Shown here piece after piece: positions 1 through 5,658 of a stretch of DNA of 11,899 nucleotides. The DNA is from Thermotogaceae bacterium (GTDB taxonomy: Bacteria > Thermotogota > Thermotogae > Thermotogales > Thermotogaceae). Position 1 is the first letter of the stretch. The number at the start of each line of letters is the position of its first letter. The notes under the pieces were generated by a model, which was not told the origin of the DNA, made no database searches, and saw only the letters and a list, made by a program, of their open reading frames with translations. The position numbers were made by a program, and so were the translations under genes. The stretch lies in the NCBI GenBank assembly GCA_027038385.1, contig JALVXE010000087.1, forward strand, positions 1 to 11,899, written 5' to 3'.

Positions 1-508
1 GCCCTCCGGTCGATGAACCTATCACCACTATCTTTCCGGTTGTGGTTGTCTTTCTCATTGTAAGAGCTTTTGGTTTTGGTCTTCTCATACCCAAACTCCT
101 TAGATCTACTTTCATAGCGTTCCTTATCTTTTCAACGAGTTGTCCTGCAACCTGCCTGAAAGTCATCGAGACAGATCCAGCTGGTTTTGGCAAAAAATCC
201 ACCGCTCCTATCTCAAGAGCTGTGAGAGTTATCTCTGCACCCTCTTCTGTGAGGGAAGACACCATTATAACCCTCGTTGGAGCTTTTCTCATGATCAGCT
301 TTAGAGCTTCTATCCCGTTGAGCTTTGGCATCTCTACGTCCATCGTTATGACGTCGGGTCTGTGTTTCACAGCGAGCTCCACAGTCTCTAGTCCATCTTT
401 CGCTATGGCGATAACTTTCATATCTGGTTGAGAATCTATTATATCCTTGAGAACCATCCTCATGAATGCTGAGTCGTCAGCTATCATTACCCTTATTTGA
501 CCTGCCAT
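1..508 (-). CDS. cheB: CheB chemotaxis protein-glutamate methylesterase (partial, C-terminus beyond left edge)
   Basis: CheB removes methyl groups from (and deamidates) glutamates of chemotaxis receptors, resetting sensitivity when phosphorylated by CheA. The 169 visible residues begin MAGQIRVMIADDS. They hold a complete receiver domain (residues about 5-120): acidic pair D11/D12, phosphoacceptor D57 in TMDVEMP, and K108 in FLPKP. A linker (about 120-157) follows, then the first strand of the methylesterase domain ending in GSSTGG, where S166 matches the catalytic serine. The catalytic His and Asp lie outside the window, so completeness cannot be judged. The ATG at 508 has a GGGAGGCGGTGA ribosome binding site at 515-526. 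The gene starts 32 nt inside the 3' end of the dgkA-like gene, so it is probably translationally coupled to it. No other chemotaxis gene is visible here. Family assignment is very secure. Confidence 0.96.
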   Translation of the reverse strand, partial: MAGQIRVMIADDSAFMRMVLKDIIDSQPDMKVIAIAKDGLETVELAVKHRPDVITMDVEMPKLNGIEALKLIMRKAPTRVIMVSSLTEEGAEITLTALEIGAVDFLPKPAGSVSMTFRQVAGQLVEKIRNAMKVDLRSLGMRRPKPKALTMRKTTTTGKIVVIGSSTGG

Positions 509-962
509 TTCTGTTCACCGCCTCCCAGACAATTGTACACGGAAAAATCACCAAAACAACCAGTGCGAGAATCCTTCCCGCCAGCTCATGCCAACCAAAG
601 ATGGCCTTTCCAAGGACTATTACGCCGACTACCACTGAAAACATTGTATACCACAAAACTATCCCAGCTGCGACATCTTTTACGAATTTTATCATCGGGT
701 TTTTCTCAGTTGAATACAAATCGACGAATCCTTCGACCAGAGTGTTTATCAGTTCTGCACCTATAACCGAGAATACAGCGAATATCAACCACAGCTCTTC
801 CTCTCTAGGTATATCGAGAAAGAATGAGAGAACCAGAACGATCATTCCTACCACGAAGTGTATCTTCAAGTTTCTTTCGCTTTGCAGAGCACCAGCTATC
901 CCTTCCGAAGCATGGCGGAAGGATTCCACTATATTCCTGCTCTTTTGCCTTTTCGTTTCCAA
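477..962 (-). CDS. dgkA: DgkA-family diacylglycerol/undecaprenol kinase
   Basis: Integral-membrane lipid kinase of the DgkA family, which phosphorylates diacylglycerol or, in many bacteria, undecaprenol for envelope synthesis; which substrate applies cannot be read from sequence. The signature AELINTLVEGFVD is clear. Counting from the TTG start, E29 (in SERN), E70, N73 and E77 match the family's essential residues, and KDVAAG follows. The start is taken as TTG at 962, six bases after AGGGGAG; an ATG at 968 in the same frame abuts that site and is probably too close. The protein is about 161 residues, longer than the usual 120-130. After the three expected membrane helices (about 36-53, 57-76, 98-118) there is a fourth hydrophobic stretch (about 131-149) and a polar tail. 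It follows the TldE-like gene after about 50 bp and overlaps cheB by 32 nt. Confidence 0.92.
   Translation of the reverse strand: METKRQKSRNIVESFRHASEGIAGALQSERNLKIHFVVGMIVLVLSFFLDIPREEELWLIFAVFSVIGAELINTLVEGFVDLYSTEKNPMIKFVKDVAAGIVLWYTMFSVVVGVIVLGKAIFGWHELAGRILALVVLVIFPCTIVWEAVNRNGRSNKGNDS
515..526 (-). promoter_or_regulatory. Ribosome binding site of cheB, inside the dgkA-like coding region
   Basis: On the minus strand GGGAGGCGGTGA is followed by six bases and then the ATG at 508. It lies wholly inside the upstream reading frame, which supports the cheB start despite the 32-nt gene overlap. Confidence 0.75.
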
Positions 963-968
963 ACGCAT

Positions 969-975
969 CTCCCCT
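969..975 (-). promoter_or_regulatory. Ribosome binding site deciding the dgkA start
   Basis: AGGGGAG on the minus strand directly abuts the ATG at 968 but stands six bases from the in-frame TTG at 962. The spacing favours TTG as the initiation codon. Confidence 0.55.
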
Positions 976-1011
976 ACTAGATTTTACAACAGCATTTCAG
1001 AATTCATAAAA

Positions 1012-2349
1012 TCAATGATCTGTCTTCGATGTGAATTTGAACCCTTCAAAAACCGCGTATGGAACCACCATCGGTACGGAGGAGCTGATCACCTCCTGTT
1101 CTTTGGACAAGCCCTTGAGTTTTCTCATCAAGTCGTAAAAGGAGACGTTGAACCTCATGTTTCTGAGTGCTTTCGTTATCCGTCCGTTCTCTATTAAAAA
1201 GAGCCCATCTCTCGTCATGCCGGTGAGGACGAGTTCAGAATGATCGACCACGTTCACGTAGTGGAATCTGTGTATGTAGATACCCTCGTTCACGCTGTTG
1301 AACAGATCTTGTTTCGAAACCTCTCCACCCTTCACGACTGGATTCAGTGGAAATGCCATATCCATATTTTCAAGGCTCACTGTGTTTCCAGTCGGATCCT
1401 TTCCAAATCTCAACGCCGTTCCGTAAGCGTAGAGGACGCTCTTGAACTCTCCGTTTTCTATTATAGGTAGAGTTTTTCTTTCTTCACCTACCGCATCGAA
1501 CTCTATACCCATCAACCTTTCGTCTTTCGGATCATCGGAGAAATTCAAGAATTCTGGACCGACCTTTTTACCAAGGTATTTCACCGCAGAGCTGGTTTTC
1601 ATCTCGTATGCCATTCCATTCAGAGCGCTGTAAGCGAAGTAAAGGAACATGGTGGCGACCGCTTCTGGCCCCAACACCACAGTGTACTCTCCAGGCTCTA
1701 TTTCAGCGCGAGGTATGTTCATAGATGCCAGCTTAGCAACCTCTGAAGATTTCTCATTGATGTCGAGCTCTTCGAGACTTTTGGCAAATCCGGAAGCATA
1801 GCTGCTTCCACCAGAGTCGTTCATCATGACTACGTTGTAATCGGCGGCGGAGTACGTTGCGTACAGGAACAGGCCGCTCGTTGACATGACCACATCCTCT
1901 TCGAAGTCGTTGGCGATGTACCCAAAGGCCTTGAGATTTTTCTCCTCAGCCTTTGACTTCACCATGTCGAACATCTGTGCCCTCTTCGATGGAGAAACTT
2001 CCTTCATTGAAGGATCGGCTTTTTCAAACGGAAACGTCATTCTCAGTGGTGGCATCTTGAATTTGTATGGAAGTTCGGGAACGTGCCCTATCATCTCGTC
2101 CGCTCTTTCTCTGAGTGACTTGAGAGCTGCTTGTGAGAAGTCGTTGGATTTCAAAACAAGCAGTTTGTTGTTTTTTACGAGCATGATAGATAATCCTGAT
2201 CCCTCTATTGAGACGTTCTGATGTATTTCGGAATTTGCAAACCTTGTGAGATCCCTCTTCTTGTCGCTTACAGATGCCAGAAATTCGTATCCAGCGAACG
2301 CATCATTCATGATCCTCATCAGGCCTCTGTAGAACTGCTCCCCTCTCAT
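1012..2349 (-). CDS. TldE/PmbA-like protein (metal-free partner subunit of TldD type)
   Basis: Member of the TldD/PmbA family, 445 residues. In E. coli, TldD and TldE (PmbA) form a heterodimeric protease that degrades unfolded peptides, including the microcin B17 leader and the antitoxin CcdA; only TldD carries the metal motif. This protein aligns with the family over its whole length: the N-terminal region (to about 200), the IEPGEYTVVLGPEAV segment (about 220) and the C-terminal GIEFDAVGEERKT and DPTGN elements. At the place where TldD has HExxxH it has MFLYFAYSA, so it is the TldE-like, presumably non-catalytic type. The start is the ATG at 2349, which overlaps the tldD stop as ATGA, with GGTAGGTG upstream; a longer frame reaching to 2454 would lie inside tldD and is not needed. 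Co-translation with TldD suggests these two form the heterodimer. Confidence 0.9.
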   Translation of the reverse strand: MRGEQFYRGLMRIMNDAFAGYEFLASVSDKKRDLTRFANSEIHQNVSIEGSGLSIMLVKNNKLLVLKSNDFSQAALKSLRERADEMIGHVPELPYKFKMPPLRMTFPFEKADPSMKEVSPSKRAQMFDMVKSKAEEKNLKAFGYIANDFEEDVVMSTSGLFLYATYSAADYNVVMMNDSGGSSYASGFAKSLEELDINEKSSEVAKLASMNIPRAEIEPGEYTVVLGPEAVATMFLYFAYSALNGMAYEMKTSSAVKYLGKKVGPEFLNFSDDPKDERLMGIEFDAVGEERKTLPIIENGEFKSVLYAYGTALRFGKDPTGNTVSLENMDMAFPLNPVVKGGEVSKQDLFNSVNEGIYIHRFHYVNVVDHSELVLTGMTRDGLFLIENGRITKALRNMRFNVSFYDLMRKLKGLSKEQEVISSSVPMVVPYAVFEGFKFTSKTDH

Positions 2350-3788
2350 CTCGCAACACCTACCTTCACGTTTCTGAATCTCGCTGGAGACGTACCGTGA
2401 CCGACATACATAACCTGCATAGGCTGACCCTTCCCACAGTTGGGAAGCCCCCAAACGTGCCAGCTAGATTGATCTGCTATTCCATCACAGGAGTTCCAGA
2501 ATTCTGTTGTTCTTCCGTAGTAAACAGGGTTTTTGAATATCCTACCCGTGAGTTTTCCACCCTTTATTTCGTAGGCGATTTCGGTGGCGAACTGAAAGTT
2601 CACCCTCATGTCGTCTATCGACCAGCTTTTGTTCATGGAGAGCAGAAATCCATAATCTATGCCTGATACCAGATCGTCCAAGGTATACCCGCCTGGGAGG
2701 AGGTTTATGTTCGTCATCCTTATTATGGGTATGTTCCTCCAGCTCTGTGCTCTCGCCGCTCCATTCGATCTCATTCCGAGTTTCGCCGCGGTCTGTCTAT
2801 CCATCAGATACCCAACGAACATCCCGTCTTTCACCAAGAAACTCTTCTGAGCTTTTACACCTTCGTCATCGTATCCAAAAGATCCCAATCCTCCCGGTAT
2901 CGTTGCATCGGCCGTTATACTGACTACATCGCTGCCGTATCTGAGTTTGTTGAGCTTGTCTGGCTGAAGGAAAGAACCGCCGGCAAAGCTTATCTCGTAT
3001 CCGAACACTCTATCCAGTTCCGTCGGATGCCCACACGATTCGTGAACCTGAAGTGCCATCTGTTGACCGTCTATCACGATGTCGTATTCTCCAGGCTCTA
3101 TCTCCTCAGCCTTCAAAAGTGCTGATGCTTCTTCCGCTACTCTTTCCGAATTTCCAATGAGATCCATCTGCTCGACGAACTCCCATCCCCTGGTGGCGTA
3201 GTCTCCTCCAAAGCTGGACGGGTAAGACCGTACTTGAAAATCGTTTTCTGATGCCGCATAAGCTACTATTCCTGCACCAGATATCAGTATGAGTTGTTCT
3301 ATATCGGATCCTTCCGTGTTCACAAAGACCTTTGTTATTTTCCTGAAATCCATGTTCCCAACTGCTCGCCTCACATCACTCTTTTTCATCATAGAAGAAG
3401 TCGCCTCTTTTAGGAGATCTATCTTTTCTCCAAGCGGGACTTCAAACGGATCCTTTTCAAAGGGAGATCTAAATTCGTCCTTGTGAGGCTCTTCTGCTGC
3501 AAACTCAGTCCCTTTCGACCTTGATGAACTTTCTTTGGCTATTTCTAAGGCGAGATCTGCGGCTTTCATGACGCGGTCTTTGCCCAATTTATCCGTGGCG
3601 GCGAATCCCCATCCTCCCTTGTAAAGAACCCTTATTCCAACACCTCTATCGAAGTCGTACGAGAGGCTTTTCAAGTTCGCATTTTCCACGGTTATGTTTT
3701 CGAGTCTGTGTTCCTCGTACCTCGCGTCTGCATAATCCGCACCCTTGGATTTTAGATATTCCATCACATCCTTCAGAAGGTCTCTCAA
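2346..3788 (-). CDS. tldD: TldD-like zinc metalloprotease
   Basis: Catalytic subunit of the TldD/TldE protease type, 480 residues, cytoplasmic (no signal peptide). The HExxxH motif is present as H249-E250-S-C-G-H254, within the segment that in E. coli TldD binds the metal and holds peptide substrates. It is followed by RVFGYE and SFAGGSF, and near the C-terminus by PNCGKGQP with C451 where family members have a conserved Cys. The first gene of the leftward unit, it overlaps the TldE-like gene by ATGA. TTG at 3788 is chosen because AAAGGAGG lies eight bases upstream; the GTG at 3797 overlaps that site and is unlikely to be used, though automatic annotation may pick it. Substrate is unknown, and no RiPP precursor or toxin-antitoxin pair is visible in the window. 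Confidence 0.95.
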   Translation of the reverse strand: MRDLLKDVMEYLKSKGADYADARYEEHRLENITVENANLKSLSYDFDRGVGIRVLYKGGWGFAATDKLGKDRVMKAADLALEIAKESSSRSKGTEFAAEEPHKDEFRSPFEKDPFEVPLGEKIDLLKEATSSMMKKSDVRRAVGNMDFRKITKVFVNTEGSDIEQLILISGAGIVAYAASENDFQVRSYPSSFGGDYATRGWEFVEQMDLIGNSERVAEEASALLKAEEIEPGEYDIVIDGQQMALQVHESCGHPTELDRVFGYEISFAGGSFLQPDKLNKLRYGSDVVSITADATIPGGLGSFGYDDEGVKAQKSFLVKDGMFVGYLMDRQTAAKLGMRSNGAARAQSWRNIPIIRMTNINLLPGGYTLDDLVSGIDYGFLLSMNKSWSIDDMRVNFQFATEIAYEIKGGKLTGRIFKNPVYYGRTTEFWNSCDGIADQSSWHVWGLPNCGKGQPMQVMYVGHGTSPARFRNVKVGVAR

Positions 3789-3796
3789 TCTCTTCA

Positions 3797-3804
3797 CCTC
3801 CTTT
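3797..3804 (-). promoter_or_regulatory. Ribosome binding site deciding the tldD start
   Basis: AAAGGAGG on the minus strand. Its last G is the first base of the in-frame GTG at 3797, so GTG cannot be used with this site. TTG at 3788 is eight bases downstream, a normal spacing. Confidence 0.65.
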
Positions 3805-3816
3805 ATGCGCTCCGAT

Positions 3817-3846
3817 GTGAAATTCTACACCTTATTCTGGTAGAAT
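3817..3846 (+). promoter_or_regulatory. Putative promoter of the rightward six-gene unit
   Basis: Plus strand: -35-like GTGAAA (3817-3822; four of six matches to TTGACA), 18-bp spacer, -10-like TAGAAT (3841-3846; five of six). Transcription would begin near 3853, only a few bases before the AGGAAAGGGGGA ribosome binding site (3852-3863) of the gene at 3870. Confidence 0.5.
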
Positions 3847-3850
3847 TCAC
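3822..3850 (-). promoter_or_regulatory. Putative promoter of the leftward tldD unit
   Basis: Minus strand: -35-like GTGAAT (3850-3845), 17-bp spacer, -10-like TAGAAT (3827-3822; five of six matches to TATAAT). The predicted transcript would start near 3815, with about 27 nt of leader before the TTG. The -35 is weak (three of six). Confidence 0.5.
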
Positions 3851-3869
3851 AAGGAAAGGGGGAATAAAA

Positions 3870-5189
3870 ATGGTAGAAATGATATTGAATATGATAAAGA
3901 AAAATGGTGCTGAAGGTCTTGTCTACAGGTATGTTGAAAAGAGCAGATCCGTGTCATCCACTGCAGATGGTCCTGAAAGAATCTTGGAGAGGTTCAGGGA
4001 TGGAATAGGGATAATCGTTATAAGAGATGGTAGAAAGGCCGTTGTATCGCTCGCAAGTCCAACTGAGGATGATGCAAGAAAGGGTGTAGAGAGGGCACTG
4101 GCTATGACTGAGTTCACGGAGCCGGACGATGGAAACGTGATATCTGATGAGAAAGATTACGAGGATATTCCTGGAATATACGATGAATCTGTGGAGAAAA
4201 TCACACTTGCCGATCTGAAAGAGATATCACTCTCGATGGTGGATGAAGCGAAGAATTTCGATGAGAGGATAAAGTTCGTGAGATCTGCGTCGGTGGGAAT
4301 ATCGGTCGTGGAAGAGACCGTGGGAACCACCAAGGGGGTCCTCAAAAGCACCAAAATATCTGAAGCTAGCGCCTCGATAATGTGTAGCGCGGTTGATGAA
4401 AAAGGCGGAAGTATGGGTTACAAGATGAAGGGTGGAAGAAGCATGGAAGAGTTAGATCCAATTGGCGTTGCTAAACTCGCAGCTAAGAGTGCAGTAGAAG
4501 GGCTCGGTGCGGAGGTTGGGAAGACAGGAGTTTACGATATAGTTTTCGATCCGGACGCTGTAGCGATGATGTTCTTTTACGCCTATCTTCCTTTCTCCGG
4601 AGAGAACGTCTACAAGAAATCTTCTTTCCTCAAACCAGATGATATAGGGAAAAAGCTCTTCTCGGAAAATCTCACGATGATCAACGACCCGAGGGATCCG
4701 AAGAAATTGGGTTCGGTGCCGTTTGATTCTGAAGGAACGAATACCAAAAGATTTGCGTTGGTGGAAAACGGAGTTTTGAAGTCTTTTCTTCACAACCTCT
4801 ACAGTGCGAAGAAGCTTAACATGGAGCCGACGGGGAACGCCTTCGTCAGATCCTTCAGGTCTTCTCCTGGAATATCTCCGGTGAACCTCTATTTGGTGGC
4901 AAACGCTAAGAGGGAGGAGATAATCTCATCCGTCGATAAGGGGATATACGTTGAAAACGTCATGGGAGTTCACACATCGGACCCGGTTTCTGGTAGGTTC
5001 TCCGTTCAAATATCTGGAACGCTCATAGCAAATGGTGAATTCACAAGACCCATAAGGGGAATGGCACTTTCAGGAACGCTTGGCGAACTTTTATCCGCTG
5101 TTGAGATGGTGGCCGATGATTACAATCATTACGGTCCCGTATCGGGCTCGACGTTGCTCGTCAGGAGGATGAGCGTTGGAGGAAAATGA
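3870..5189 (+). CDS. Second TldE/PmbA-like protein
   Basis: TldD/PmbA family, 439 residues, cytoplasmic. It shares family landmarks with the protein at 1012-2349: FRDGIGIIVIRDGR near residue 45, TGVYDIVFDPDAVAMMFFYA around 220-240, SVPFDSEGTNTKR near 290, EPTGNAF near 320, and a C-terminal SGTLIANGEFT block. The HExxxH site is again absent (MMFFYAYLP), so it is TldE-like rather than TldD-like. The ATG at 3870 follows GGGGGA with six bases between. It is first in the rightward unit and its 3' end overlaps the next gene by 14 bp. It is diverged from the other TldE-like protein, so it is a paralogue and not a recent duplicate. It could pair with the TldD made from the opposite strand or act separately; the sequence does not decide. 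Confidence 0.88.
   Translation: MVEMILNMIKKNGAEGLVYRYVEKSRSVSSTADGPERILERFRDGIGIIVIRDGRKAVVSLASPTEDDARKGVERALAMTEFTEPDDGNVISDEKDYEDIPGIYDESVEKITLADLKEISLSMVDEAKNFDERIKFVRSASVGISVVEETVGTTKGVLKSTKISEASASIMCSAVDEKGGSMGYKMKGGRSMEELDPIGVAKLAAKSAVEGLGAEVGKTGVYDIVFDPDAVAMMFFYAYLPFSGENVYKKSSFLKPDDIGKKLFSENLTMINDPRDPKKLGSVPFDSEGTNTKRFALVENGVLKSFLHNLYSAKKLNMEPTGNAFVRSFRSSPGISPVNLYLVANAKREEIISSVDKGIYVENVMGVHTSDPVSGRFSVQISGTLIANGEFTRPIRGMALSGTLGELLSAVEMVADDYNHYGPVSGSTLLVRRMSVGGK
5163..5168 (+). promoter_or_regulatory. Ribosome binding site supporting a TTG start
   Basis: AGGAGG lies seven bases before the TTG at 5176, inside the last codons of the upstream TldE-like gene. It fixes the start of the Mut7-C protein; the ATG at 5186 is in another frame. 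Confidence 0.75.
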
Positions 5190-5658
5190 GCCGAAGTTTT
5201 TCTGTGACAGGATGCTCGGAAAGCTCGCTAAAAAGTTAAGGCTTCTCGGTTTCGACACGGTTTACTATCCGAGAATCGACGAGAGAAAGATTCTCGAGAG
5301 AGTTGGAGAAAGGATTCTCCTGACTCGAGATAAAGAAGTTTACAGAAAGGCTTCTACAACGGGGTTAAAGGTTTACTATGTTGAATCGGACGATTGGAGA
5401 TCTCAACTGAGAAAGTTGATCCTGGATTTGGAGCTTTACGATGATATAAAGCCGTTTACGAGGTGTGTGGAGTGCAATGAGGTCTTGATAGACGCAAAAC
5501 CAGATGAAGTCAAAGACAAAGTTCCAGAATACATTTACAAGACTGTAGAGAAATTCAAAGTGTGTCCGAGATGTGGAAGGGTCTATTGGAAAGGGAGTCA
5601 CTTGGAATGGATAAAAAGGGATATGGAAAAGCTGGTGGGAGAATGGAGAGTGGAATGA
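5176..5658 (+). CDS. Mut7-C family PIN-like putative RNase with zinc ribbon
   Basis: 160-residue protein of the Mut7-C family (the C-terminal domain of metazoan Mut7/EXD3, stand-alone in bacteria and archaea), proposed to be a PIN-fold nuclease. The N-terminal signature KFFCDRMLGKLAKKLRLLGF contains D11, and LLTRDKEV contains D52, both candidate metal ligands. The C-terminal part has a zinc ribbon with C97-x2-C100 and C130-x2-C133. Biochemical function in bacteria is poorly known, so nuclease activity is a family-level inference. The TTG start overlaps the preceding tldE-like gene by 14 bp, and the stop overlaps the kinase start as ATGA, so it is embedded in the unit and should be made together with both neighbours. 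Confidence 0.88.
   Translation: MEENEPKFFCDRMLGKLAKKLRLLGFDTVYYPRIDERKILERVGERILLTRDKEVYRKASTTGLKVYYVESDDWRSQLRKLILDLELYDDIKPFTRCVECNEVLIDAKPDEVKDKVPEYIYKTVEKFKVCPRCGRVYWKGSHLEWIKRDMEKLVGEWRVE

Larger units (their letters stand above)
3817..3850. repeat. Imperfect inverted repeat in the divergent promoter region
   Basis: GTGAAATTCTAC (3817-3828) faces GTAGAATTCAC (3840-3850) across an 11-bp centre; the arms are inverted copies apart from one extra A in the left arm. Each arm contains the -10-like box of one promoter and the -35-like region of the other. It may be an operator or simply the result of two symmetric promoters. Confidence 0.6.

Noticed and set aside
466..1197. Long open frame on the plus strand antisense to dgkA and the end of the tldE-like gene
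   Set aside because: It mirrors well-supported minus-strand genes, shows no recognisable domain and has no convincing ribosome binding site.
2350..2454. N-terminal extension of the TldE-like gene into tldD
   Set aside because: It only re-reads tldD codons in another frame; the ATG at 2349 with ATGA overlap matches the family start.
5562..5654. Upstream extension of the histidine kinase into the Mut7-C gene
   Set aside because: The extension overlaps the zinc-ribbon codons of the Mut7-C gene in another frame, and the ATG at 5655 has a ribosome binding site and stop overlap.
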